Part shown: in pieces, positions 1 through 10,165 of the stretch | Position numbering within the stretch: position 1 is the first letter of the stretch | How the letters are laid out: every line of letters starts with the position of its first letter | DNA from: Dactylorhiza incarnata | Lineage: Eukaryota; Streptophyta; Magnoliopsida; Asparagales; Orchidaceae | Reading direction: 5' to 3' | Length of the DNA stretch: 64,000 nt | Assembly: GCA_033032865.1 (NCBI GenBank) | Contig: JAWHQI010000262.1 | Coordinates: forward strand, 2,356,001 to 2,420,000 | Translations under genes and position numbers: made by a program | The notes under the pieces: generated by a model | Told to the model about the DNA's origin: nothing | The model's input: only the letters and a program-made list of their open reading frames with translations | Databases searched by the model: none

Positions 1-1223
1 TGGCTACTTTTCTCCTGAATCTCCTCTTGTCTTTTATGGATGGATGAAACTCTCATTTAGATAAATACAACTCAAAAGGATCCTTCCAAGAAGGATGTTG
101 ATCAATCTGCATTAATTCTCCTTCTTCTGTTGCCGGATGGAAGAGTTCTGAGGTTACCCCTCCCGACGGAAGTCCAAATATTGACAATTCATTGGCCTCT
201 TCGTTTTGTGTCCTTGGGATATGTTCGATGATAAAAGTTTAAATCTCCCAATTTCTTTTTTAGCTAGTAATAGATACTTCCTCAGCATTAGCTCCCTTGT
301 TTTGAAGTTTCGCAATACTTATGAAGCCATCACTAGGGAGTCTATTTTAACATGTACGTGCTCTATCCACAGCTCTTTTGCAAGTCTTAGACTGGCCAGG
401 AGTGCTTCATACTCTGCTTGGTTGTTCGTGACCAGAAAAAAGAACTTGATGGCCTGCTCTAATTTAATACCATTTGGTTTGATCAAGATGACTCCAGCTC
501 CTACGGAGTTTCTGTCTGAGGCCCCATCTACATAGATAATCCAGGCCAAAGGAGATCTTTCTATCTGCTCGGGATCATTCTCGGTCGTATCTACCAGGAA
601 ATCTACCAGTACTTGCACCTTGATTCTTGTCCTGGGGATATAAGATATTTCAAACACGCTTAGCTCTATGGGCCACTTAGCTAATCTTCTCGAATGGTCT
701 GGTTTCTCCAGGATACTTCTCAGAGGATAATCTGAAACCACCTGAATAGGATGGTCTTGAAAGTAAGGATGAAGTCTGCGAGATGACATAACTAATGCTA
801 GATCGAGCTTTTCCATGATTGAATATTTAGTTTCTGCATCTTTAAGGATATGGCTGACATAATAAATTGGAAACTGCTTTTTCTTCTCCTCCCAGATAAG
901 GACAAAACTTACTGCATCCGGGCCAACCCCTAGATATAAGAATAAGATTTCCCCTTCGCGAGGGCTTTGGAGTAGAGGGGTTGACGTTAACTGTATCGTC
1001 AATTGCTCAAAAGCATTGTTACACTCCTCATTCCACTCGAACTTGGATCCCCTCCGGAGTGTTTTAAAGAATGGAGCGCTTTTAGCTCCTGACCAGGAGA
1101 TGAATCGGATCAAACCTGCTAACCTTCCTCCTAACTACTGAACCTCTTTCGAATTGCGAGGAGGGTCATATCAAGAATAGCCTTCACCTTATCTGGATTT
1201 GGTACAAGGCCATTTGGGGTGAG
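1..1223 (-). pseudogene. T1 pol, second part: RT end, RNase H, second RNase H-like domain, linker
   Basis: The longest open stretch is 1113-319. Its first half matches the Ty3 RNase H that follows RT (YYVSHILKDAETKYS, then VVSDYPLRSILEKPD). Its second half starts YVDGASDRNSVGAGVIL and matches the extra archaeal-type RNase H of Tat elements. A stop at 319 ends the frame, but related sequence continues to the edge, ending in the WKDPFELYL linker that usually precedes the integrase zinc finger. At 1223 the frame meets the element 1 target site, and RT coding resumes from 11340. Three stops lie between 1113 and the junction. It is a decayed pol fragment. Confidence 0.8.
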
Positions 1224-1228
1224 AAGAT
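1224..1228. repeat. Target-site duplication AAGAT, left of element 1
   Basis: AAGAT directly precedes the TGTTGG start of element 1 and recurs at 11335-11339 after the 3' LTR. Five bases is the usual duplication size for Copia integrases. Confidence 0.93.
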
Positions 1229-2403
1229 TGTTGGAGCATGCGTTTCGCACTCTTCTGGTTTGATAATAACAAAATCCCATTTGTATTTGATTCTATTTTT
1301 ATTGATGGTGTGCATGTAACAGGTATGAGATGTTCACAATTCTGATTGGAGCTCAATTTGACTGTATGGAGAATTTCGATGTCGGAATTTTCGACATCTA
1401 CTGTCGCCCAAGCGACGGGACAGAAGTTACAGCAACAGCCCGCACGGCAGCATGACAAGCAGCAGTTTGGCGCTGTTGGAATTCTGACAGTGATGTCGCC
1501 CAGGCGACAGGACAGAAGTTACAGCAACAGCTCGCACGACAGCACGACGAATGACAGTTTGGCGCTGTCGGAATTCCGACAGTGATGTCGCCCCGGCGAC
1601 AGTGAAAAATTATAAATTGGTTCGTTTTGTTCGTGCATTCCAAGTTTTGAGAATTCTAAGTCCCTTCCTGAGTGCATACGAACCAGAGAGCTCTAGAACC
1701 TCATCAACTCCCATTTGTGCTTAGAAGGTTTGAGATTGAAGACGAGATCGGACGCGCTTCTACATCAACGATCATCTAGAGGCTTCAACCTTCCTTTTAG
1801 AGATCTAAATTTCTAGGGAGTTCTTCATTTCATTTTGTATTTTCATTTATATACATTTCACTTTGTATTAGTAGGGAAATCGTCTCCTTTTGCGTGACGT
1901 CTAAGTCCTTACGTGGCTTAGGGGAAAATCGCTTCCTTGTGCGGAGCGTCCAAGTCCTTGCATGGCTTGGTAGGAAATCGTGTCCTTGTGTGCTACGTCT
2001 AGATCTTGGGAAGATCTAGAGGATAGGCTTGGGCTTGGTCTAGGGAGAGACAAGTGATAGCCTTCCGATCCTTGGGAGAAGGATTGGTAAACACAAATTG
2101 TAAAAAGTTTATTATCATATTTGTGCCTTGATCTTAAGCATTGTTAAGATCATTTTTATTGTTTGTGAATTTCATGATTAAAAAAATTATTATGTCTTTT
2201 TCTTTAATTGCAAATTTGGTTGCTTAATCTTTAACTTAGAAATTTGTGTTTGAATTAATTTAAAATTTTCATAGTTTGAAAATTTTTATAAGTGATTTTT
2301 AGAAAAGCAAAATTTGTTTTAAAAATTCTTAAGTAAAAAATCATAATTTAAAAAGGCCCTTATTCACCCCCCCCCCCCTCTAAGGCCGTCACAAGATCCA
2401 ACA
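1229..2403 (+). repeat. Element 1 5' LTR
   Basis: 1175 bp, starting TGTTGGAGC and ending ATCCAACA, closely matching 10166-11334. It holds palindromes and a TATA box (1380-1617), a GC-rich leader with repeated 'cttgtgcg..gtctaagtcctt' phrases, an AT-rich U5 and a run of C shortly before the end. Small differences from the 3' copy indicate a moderately old insertion. Confidence 0.95.
1380..1617 (+). promoter_or_regulatory. Element 1 LTR promoter: three palindrome pairs and a TATA box
   Basis: Three pairs of inverted repeats precede the TATA box. Type B (TGTCGGAATTCCGACA) and type A (TGTCGCC, 2-base spacer, GGCGACA) sit at 1380-1396 and 1402-1417 (decayed), 1474-1489 and 1494-1509, then 1566-1581 and 1586-1601. 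TATAAATT follows at 1611, nine bases after the last A. Direct 'ggacagaagttacagcaacag' phrases separate the pairs. The 3' LTR has the same arrangement at 10317-10554. The core-promoter role is inferred from the TATA box and position. Confidence 0.75.
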
Positions 2404-2405
2404 CG

Positions 2406-2417
2406 TGGTATCAGAGC
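2406..2417 (+). other. Element 1 primer-binding site
   Basis: TGGTATCAGAGC lies two bases after the LTR and is complementary to the 3' end of plant initiator methionine tRNA, the usual Copia minus-strand primer. Confidence 0.9.
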
Positions 2418-2452
2418 TAGGTTACTCCAAAACGGTTTTACCACCGGGAGTA

Positions 2453-4423
2453 ATGGCGCACAACGATCACGCGTTCGTTGAGGGGCAAGGAATTAGTAGG
2501 CCACCACTTTTTACGGGCACAGACTATAACTATTGGAAAACCCGAATGCGGTGTTTTCTAATAGCTCTCGACATAGAAGTTTGGAATATGGTCGAGACGA
2601 GTTATACTTCCCCAACATTTGTTGTAGGAGATGTAACTATGGACAAACCCAAAGACAAGTGGGATGACAATGATAAATTAAAATGTAAGAACAATGCAAA
2701 AGCCATGAATGCTTTATTTTGCGCACTAGATCGCACTGAATTTAATAGAGTTTGTGCTTATAATACTGCATTTGAAATTTGGAATCTTTTAGAAATTACT
2801 CATGAAGGTACTTCGCAGGTAAAGGATTCAAAGCTATTTCAACTGGAGTCAGAGTTCGAAAGATTCAAAATGGAGGTGGATGAAGAAATTGATACAATGT
2901 ACACACGATTCACTAAAATCGTGAACGATTCAAAGGTGCTGGGTAAGGTTTTCTCCAATGGAGATTTAGTAAGGAAAATCTTAAGATCACTTCCCCCGAA
3001 GTTCAATCCTAAAGTGACTGCAATTTCTGAGTCACATGATCTTAAGACCTTACAATTGGAGAGCCTCATTGGGAATCTAAAAACCCATGAAGTGGAGTTG
3101 AAGATTCAAAGCCAAGAGTACAATTTGGAGCCCAAAAAGAAGAGCTTGGCGTTGAAATCAAGAAGGGAAGTTGAGACTGAATCTGAAGAAAGTGAGGAAG
3201 ATGAGGAAGGACTATTTGTGAGGAACTTTAAAAAGTTTGTGAGAAATCCGGAGAGGAGAAATTCATTTAAAAGATTTTTCAAAAAGAACGATTTTGTCTA
3301 CCAAAAAGGCAAAGGAAAAATGGAGAATGAAGAGGAGCGTCCGCTACCGGAGTGCTACCATTGCAAGAATATTGGTCATATCAGAAGTAAGTGCCCAAAA
3401 TATCTGAGAGAACAGAAAGAGAAGAGGCACGATAAGAATTTCAAAAAGAAGGTTCTGAAGGCGGAGACTTGGGATGACACAACTTCTGAAGGCTCAAGTG
3501 AAGCAAGCGATGAAGATTAAGAAGAAGCAAATGTATGCTTAATGGGGAAAGAAAATGCGTCATCTGACGACGATTGCAGTGTCCAAAGCGACACTGACGT
3601 AACTCCTCCATCTTATGATGATTTATATTCTGAATTTATGAAAACTTGCAAATTTTTGGATAAAAGCCTAAAGGAAATCGATTTTCTAAAATGTGAAAAT
3701 AAAATTCTTTTGAAAGTAAATAAAAAGTTATCAGATAAGTTGAAATCTATTGAGAACGAGAAGGTAATTTGTCAAGAGTGTGATCACTCTTCGACAAGGA
3801 TAAAAGAACTTGAAAACACTATTTCTATGTCCGATCAAAAAATTGATCAACTTCTAAAAGAGAAAAAGGACTTAGAAAAGGTTGTCAAAACTTCTCATTC
3901 TCAATTAGAGAATTACAAGAAAAATGTTGCAAATCGATGTGGCATGATAGTAAAAGAGAATTCAATTTTAAAGTCCAAAGTAAATGAATTGAACATGGCA
4001 ATTGGAAAATTTGGTGTTGGGAAAAAAAACTCTGGATATGATTTTAGGCAACCAATGCCAGGGGTCAGCAAAATTTGGGCTAGGATACGTTTCTGGAAGC
4101 TCTGGAAGCTGTCGGAAATTTCTGACAGCTGATGTCGGAACCAGCGACAGCTCTAGGTTCAGAAAACCCATTTTTCAAAATGAAATTTTTCTAAGTCCAC
4201 ACATAAAGATGTTTCCGCCAGCAAGAGTCCAGAGAAACCATTAAAGAATGGTTCTTCACTATTCATTGCTTGTGCCAAATGTCATCGATTTGGTCACATC
4301 TCATAATCATGCTGGAAGAAAGGAAAAGTTAGTGTTAAACAAATCTGGGTACCTAAGGCTTCCACCTATACCATGGGAGGGACCACTTGGGTAACCAGAT
4401 CTTTACTCTCATCATCTTTTTAG
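2453..4423 (+). pseudogene. Element 1 gag: capsid, zinc finger, coiled coil (broken)
   Basis: The start is ATG at 2453 (MAHNDHAF). Residues about 15-220 resemble the UBN2/DUF4219 Copia Gag domain (LFTGTDYNYWKTRMRCFL). An acidic and lysine-rich stretch leads to a CCHC knuckle, CYHCKNIGHIRSKC, near residue 305. TAA at 3518-3520 is a single in-frame stop; the same frame resumes and continues to 4132 as a charged coiled coil. The frame is then lost at a palindrome pair (4110-4149). Sequence at 4271-4312 still encodes a second knuckle-like CAKCHRFGHIS, with a stop inside. The coiled coil and second finger are typical of Sireviruses. Confidence 0.85.
4110..4149 (+). repeat. Element 1 palindrome pair inside gag
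   Basis: A type B inverted repeat (TGTCGGAAATTTCTGACA, 4110-4127) is followed by a decayed type A (4133-4149), in the same B-then-A order as in the LTR. It lies between the coiled coil and the second zinc finger. Confidence 0.7.
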
Positions 4424-5041
4424 GTGTGCGTGCAGGCTAGGAACAAGGAAGACGTGTGGTATTTGGACTCTGGCTGTTCAAAACACATGACGGGCGATAA
4501 ATCAAAGTTCCTAAGCCTGGAGATGAAAAAAGGAGGAACAATGACCTTTGGAGATAATGGCAAGGGTAAAGTCAAAGGCATTGGAGTAGTAGGTAACGAA
4601 GAATTTAAAATTTCAAATGTTTTATATGTTAAAGGTTTGAAACACAATTTAATTTCTATTAGTCAACTTTGTGATAAAAATTTAAATGTTTTATTTGACT
4701 CTAGCTCAAACCTTTGCAAAATTATTGATTCTAAAACAAACAAAATCGTACTTACTGCATCAAGAATAAACAATGTCTATACAATCACTTTTCATGATTT
4801 ATCCCATTCTACACTTAAATGTTTTATTTCAAAGAATGATGAACTTGAATTATGGAATAAGAGACTAGGACATTCTAGTGCTAAACGGATAGTAAAGCTT
4901 TCTAAAAATAAAATAATAAAAAGTTTACCAAATTTGAATGGAAAGCTTTCTTCATTATGTTCACCATGCCAAAAAGGAAAGTTTACAAAATCATCTTTTA
5001 AAAGCAAAAATATTATTTCTACTACTAGACCTTTACAATAA
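4424..5041 (+). pseudogene. Element 1 pol, first part: protease and integrase zinc-binding region
   Basis: The aspartic protease motif is VWYLDSGCSKHMTG. It is followed by the Copia pre-integrase zinc-binding region LWNKRLGHSSAKR..CSPCQKGK (H-x3-H and C-x2-C). Open sequence ends at 5039-5041 (TAA) just after KSKNIISTTRPLQ, where the integrase catalytic core should begin. The next bases already encode the region between integrase and RT, so the DDE core is missing. Confidence 0.85.
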
Positions 5042-6889
5042 AGTGGTTGAAGAAACTATTCATGTAAAATTTGATGAAAACATTTCTTGTGTAGAAAATA
5101 CTAAAGTTGCGGGTAATGAGAAAAATGAAGAAGATGTGGAACAAAATCTGAGGAAAAATGATGATGATGATGAAGAAAAAGTAGAAAAAGAAGACGAAAA
5201 AGATGGTGAAGAAGAAGAACAAGGATATGTACCTCCAACCGAGCTAAGGTTCTGAAAAGATCATCCGCAAGAATTTGTTATTGGAGAACCATTAAGTGGG
5301 GTACGTACACGTTCTAGTTTACATGAAATTTTTTCAAATTTATGTTTTGTCTCAAATATAGAACCAAAAGATGTTGCCACCGCTTTAAATGATGAATCTT
5401 GGTTTCTAGCTATGAATGAAGAACTTAACCAATTTGAAAGAAATAAAGTTTGGATTCTTGTAGATAGACCTAGTGATCATCCTGTGGTAGGAGTCAAATG
5501 GGTTTTTAAAAATAAATTAGATATTGACTCTAGGATCACTAGTAATAAAGCTAGGCTTGTAGCGAAAGGATACAATCAAATTGAAGGGGTAGATATTGAT
5601 GAAACTTTTGCACCCGTTGCACGATTGGAAGCAGTTAGAATTTTTGTTGCATTTGCTAGTCATAAAAGATATAAATAATTGCAAATGGATATTAAAACTG
5701 CATTTTTAAGCGGGTTGATTAAAGAAGAAGTTTAGGTTGAACAACCCCCAGGCTTTATAAATGAAAAATTTCCTAATCGCGTGTATAGATTACTAAAAGC
5801 TTTGTATGGTTTAAAACAAGCACCACGATCATGGTATGATAGATTGACCTTATATTTATTACAAAATGGTTTTAAAATGGGTGGTGTTGATTGTACACTC
5901 TTCATTAAGCAAGTTGATGATTTTTTAATTGTTTTACAAATTTATGTTGATGATATTATTTTTGGAGCCACTAATGAGAGTTATGTAATTATTTTGTTAA
6001 AATGATGGAAAGTGAATTTAAGATGAGCATGGTAGGAGAACTAAAATATTTCTTAGGATTTCAAATTATTCAAAAACATGATGGAATTTTTATAAACCAA
6101 TCAAAATATATACATGATGTTTTGAAAAGATTTGGATTTGAAAATCTTAAACAAGCTAGTACTCCTATGAGTGTCTCTTTAAAATTAGGAAAAGTTGAAA
6201 GTGGAATATCCATAGATCAAACTTTATATAGAGGCATGATAGGTTCACTTTTATACTTAACTGCTTCTAGACTAGATATTATGTTTTCAGTTTGTTTATG
6301 TGCTAGATTTCAAGCCGATCCCAAAGAATCACATTTAAAAGCGGTAAAAAGAATTTTTAGATATTTAATTGGCACATCTAAATTTGGTTTGTGGTATCCT
6401 CATAGCGATGATTTTACTCTTTTTGGCTATTCTGATTCTGATTATGCCGGTTGTTCACTAGATAGGAAAAGCACTAGTGGCACTTGTCACTTTTTAGGCC
6501 CTTCACTCATTTCATGGTCGAGTAGGAAACAGAATTCTGTTGCCCTCTCAACCACCGAGGTCGAATACATCGCACTTGGTAGTTGTTGTGCACAAGCTCT
6601 TTGGATGAAATAAACTTTAGAAGACTTTAACATTAAACAACAAACTATAGAGCTATGGTGCGATAACAAAAGTGCAATTGATTTAACTTACAACCCGGTT
6701 CATCACTCTAGGTCTAAACATATTGACGTTAGGCATCATTTTATAAGAGACCACATTAAAAATAATCAGATTAAAATTTCCTTCATAGGAACGGATAATC
6801 AACTAGCCGATATATTCACAAAACCATTGCCGGATTCCCGGTTTTCAATGCTAAGGCTTGAATTAGGAATCCTAGATTTTTCAAACTAA
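5042..6889 (+). pseudogene. Element 1 pol, second part: RT and RNase H
   Basis: It begins with an acidic linker (EEKVEKEDEKDGEEEEQG). The RT follows, with [38 protein letters not shown] and the catalytic YVDDIIFG. The RNase H has YSDSDYAGCSLDRKSTSGT and STTEVEYIAL, and the chain ends ADIFTKPLPDS..LGILDFSN with TAA at 6887-6889. Stops at 5253, 5676, 5733 and 6611 and a short overlap near 6000 break the frame. The region is recognisable throughout but not functional. Confidence 0.88.
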
Positions 6890-7149
6890 GCATATCTAAT
6901 ATGACAAATCAAGTTTAACAAGATAAAGAACAATGGAAAACATCATTTTAAATCAAAACATAGAATTTGAATGGCTTAACAAAAATTCTCACATCATTAA
7001 AATTGTTTCAGAAAAACAGTAGAAATAAACATAAGATTAAGTTCAGTAAACAGAAAAATGAAATCTGGGTAACTTCACTGTCGCCCAGGCGATAGTGAGT
7101 GTCGGAAAATTCCGACATAAGTCAGAAGCAGCAACCTGCTGGAAACTAC
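6890..7149 (+). other. Element 1 post-pol spacer with a palindrome pair
   Basis: No coding sequence is seen. It contains a type A palindrome (TGTCGCCCAGGCGATA, 7079-7094) and a type B palindrome (TGTCGGAAAATTCCGACA, 7100-7117), just beyond the end of the antisense reading frame. Confidence 0.65.
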
Positions 7150-8261
7150 TTAGAATCATCATATCCAGCCCCACTACTTTCTGGAGAGTCTTCTGAAGAT
7201 CCACGTCTTACAGCCTTTCCACGTCGAGTCTGCCTAACCGATTGGCGTGGCGGTTCTTCATCTGGGACTTCCTATTCGGCCTCATCTTCAGGAGTAGGCT
7301 TTAACTTCAGTCCCTTCACCAGAAATTTCATAAACTTCTGCAGTCTACTGCGATCTTTCTTCACTTCTTTCTTTTGTTCTTCAAATGAATCACGAAGATC
7401 ATCTATAGACTCTCGTAGTGATCCTCCTCTAGGATTTGTAGGCTCTCTAATCTCTATTCTAGTATGAGGCTTTTTATGAGACTTCTTAACTTTCATGGTA
7501 CCCGTATAGTATATTTTGGGAACACAATCATCTAAGTACGAATCTTAACCTACCCATTCATACTTCTTATATAGAATACGTTGAATTATAGCCCCCATTG
7601 GCAAAGTATGAATCTTCACCCATTTTGGTTATTTTAATCTAAAAGCATAACGAATTTGGGCAAGGATGAGGTCTGATACATCAAAGGGTTCCTCCTCTAT
7701 AATAAAATATGTAAACAACGTCAACTGTGCTGTGATACTCCTTGTATCACCACTTTTTAGCATCACTGTGTTTCTCAATATGTCTTGGACTAAATAGGCA
7801 TCAGGAGTGAGTCAAGAGACTTCCGTGATTAGGGTCCTCTTTTGACTTCCATGTAAACTCATGTTTACAAGAGTCCAATCTCTGTCCCTTCTATAGCTTT
7901 CTACTATATCTGGCATATGATCACTCATAAGAAGACCAAATTCATCTCTAATATCAACATGTGTTATTTCCACTTGTTGACCTTGGATTCTAGATCGCAC
8001 TCCCCCATCCAATTCAGTGTATTTTGGGTCTTCCAAATGATTGTAAAGTTCTCAGATCAAGACAGATGAGAACATATCTACTGAAATTACTGATAATATA
8101 CCTGCATTAGCAAGACGAGTATAGATATGGTCGTGCCTAGGAGAGTCAAATTCAACATATTTTGCAACTCCAATTATTGCTTTCTCAATCCCCGGATATA
8201 CTTGATATGAACTATGCGCATCTTCAGATATACTTTTACGAGCCTTAGAACTGGAAGTCAT
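7150..8261 (-). pseudogene. Element 1 antisense ORF, conserved plant transposon-associated protein
   Basis: Opposite to gag-pol, ATG at 8261 opens a reading of about 370 residues with a few stops and shifts. Segments in order: MTSSSKARKS..VEFDSPRHDHI; DGGVRSRIQGQQVEITH..FGL..YRRDRDWTLVNMSLHG (8036-7812); a middle part with VQDILR, KSGDT and YFIIEEEPFDVSDL; then KKDRSRLQKFMKFLVKGLKLKP (7496-7272) and a basic tail to TAG near 7150. The same segments occur in the same order in element 2 (25766-24707), so this is real coding. It may belong to the 'putative plant transposon protein' group (from memory). The function is unknown. Confidence 0.7.
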
Positions 8262-8262
8262 T

Positions 8263-8690
8263 CTGCAAACATAATAAAACCAAATTACAGTTAATCACTG
8301 TTCTGTGCACTGGGAAGATGTCGCCCAGGCGACATTGGCTGTCGGAAAATTCCGACAGTAATCCAGTGAGCTTTTTATATGATTTCTCAACTAGAGTTCC
8401 AGATCTACTCAAAATCAAGCTATATTTTAGTTAAAATTTTTATTCAAAAACACTATTCATCATCTTCTTCCTATAAAAAAATTCAAAGTTCTAATTTTTA
8501 TTTCTCTATATCAACATCACAAGATCTAAACCCTCTTTTGAACACCAAGATCTAAAATGTCTAGATCTCCTAAAACTTCTACATTTCTTTTCTTTCTTCA
8601 CAAAACCTCAATGAAAACCAAGAGAAATATCACAATCACAAAAACATTTGAAATTTTTTAAACAAAACTTGAAAAATCCAAGTTCCTTAC
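8263..8690 (-). other. Predicted 5' UTR intron of the element 1 antisense gene
   Basis: On the minus strand AG|GTAAGG at 8691/8690 is a good plant donor and TTTGCAG ending at 8263 a good acceptor, one base before the ATG at 8261. The 428-base interval is AT-rich. A palindrome pair (A 8319-8334, B 8340-8357) lies inside, close to the acceptor. Element 2 keeps the donor (26250) at the matching place. Confidence 0.55.
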
Positions 8691-8786
8691 CTTAGATCTA
8701 GGGTTGTCACCGCACTCCGACACTTTCCTCTCGCCTTCCTGTCCAGAAAATGATGTACAATCGGGTTTGACTCGGTTTTTTTGCCA

Positions 8787-8840
8787 TTTTATACTTTTAG
8801 CTGTCGCCCAGGCGACAGTGAGTGTCGGAAAATTCCGACA
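8787..8840 (-). promoter_or_regulatory. Promoter of the element 1 antisense gene: palindromes B, A and TATA box
   Basis: Read on the minus strand: type B palindrome (8840-8823), 5 bases, type A (8817-8802), 8 bases, then TATAAAA (8793-8787). The first exon would run about 90 bases to the donor at 8691. The LTR promoter has the same B, A, TATA order with 4- and 9-base gaps. The sequence is visible; promoter activity is inferred. Confidence 0.6.
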
Positions 8841-8849
8841 GCTCCCAAA

Positions 8850-9363
8850 TTTGATTAATCTTCAATTTTGGTCTCTATGATACTCTACACTAGTTATATG
8901 TCATTATTACTGCCACAACTCATGAATTGATGCCAAACCATGTGCTTTCTATTTTTTAAAAATAGCTATTTACATGATTATATGATTTCATTTCTGCTCA
9001 ATCATAGTATTGACACTCCTGCTAAGTGGTTTAGACTATTGGAAATTGTTTTCGCATGCCTCTAAGTATGAGAAATTGTTTATATATAATAATTAGCTAT
9101 CACGTTCAATTCTTTTGATCCATACATATGTCTTTCTCTTTAATATATACATGAATCATGTTTACTTTAACATAATACAATAGCATTTCATAAATACTAC
9201 TTTCAACCTTGATTTGTTAGCACAACCAAATATACACCATCTTTTGCGATTCAAGTGAATTCGGAGATCCTTGGTCAATTAAAAATAAATATCTATACAA
9301 ACTACAAAGTTAAGATATCACAAACTATGTGATCAACAAAAAGTTTAAATTGAGGACAAGGAT
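8850..9363 (+). other. Element 1 AT-rich non-coding spacer
   Basis: No gene or clear motif. Phrases such as 'catgcctctaagtatgag' (9054-9071) recur in element 2 near 26779, so the stretch is old shared 3' sequence of this Sirevirus group. Confidence 0.5.
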
Positions 9364-9456
9364 ACTCCACCAAGCACTACTTACCCTCCTGATAAGTCTT
9401 AATAAGCATTGTGAGGTTGAGCACCTTGGAAAGAATTGTAAAGTGTCTTGTGCAAA
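9364..9456 (+). other. Conserved non-coding block shared by elements 1 and 2
   Basis: About 93 bases, from 'ctccaccaagcactactta' to 'gtcttgtgcaaa', are nearly identical to 27058-27151 in element 2, though the flanks have diverged. No frame is open. The ends are partly complementary (CAC.AAG.CACT against AGTGTCTTGTG), so a folded RNA is possible. The function is unknown. Confidence 0.65.
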
Positions 9457-9902
9457 AGAAAAAAATGGTATTCTATTCTTATTGAGCTATATCTTCAAGG
9501 TCAAAGTTGTTTTTATATGCTTATATTATGGTTTCTATTCCAATGATCATGTAAATTAAGTAATTTCATATGTTTGATCAAAGCAACACTTGTACACATC
9601 ATTATGTTATATAAACCTTCATCTCATGAGAATTGGACCGAAAAGATTCCAAATTTCTATACACAATTGTGTCTTTCTATGATACTTTAAAATGACATTA
9701 ATCATGTTTAAGTTAATTTTTTTTTATTCAACTACTTCATATGGCTATACCATCTCTTCATGAGTTTATTCAATACTATGGCATATTACTATTATTTCAA
9801 GACTTTCAATCATTTTCAACACAAGTGCTTCCGCTTACTCTTATTTTCTACATCTTATCTCTTCCCTTAAGATCTACTCATTCATTTCAACTTAACTTTT
9901 GA

Positions 9903-10165
9903 TAATACCAAAAGGGGGAGAATTATAAGTATATTCAAGAAATCAAAGAACAATAAGAACAATTCCACCTAAGCAATACATCATTTCACTCTACTATAAC
10001 ATTTAGGGGGAGCATTCATCTAGGGGGAGCATTCATCTAGGGGGAGCTTACATTTAAGAGGAATATATCATGTTATTTTTGTGCACACACCATATGTTAA
10101 AAACAACAAGCTAAATAGACATGATTTCTTTGTATACGGATTTGTTATTATCAAAAGGGAGAGAT
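9903..10165 (+). promoter_or_regulatory. Element 1 multiple polypurine tracts before the 3' LTR
   Basis: AAAAGGGGGAGAA at about 9910 is followed by three TAGGGGGAGC tracts (10004, 10021, 10038), spaced 17 bases and joined by 'attcatc'. The final tract AAAAGGGAGAGA abuts the LTR at 10166. Multiple tracts are a known Sirevirus feature; the last would prime plus-strand DNA synthesis. Confidence 0.8.

Noticed and set aside
1346..1643. Short ORFs on both strands, repeated at 10283-10580
   Set aside because: They arise from the palindrome clusters of the element 1 LTR, which read open on both strands.
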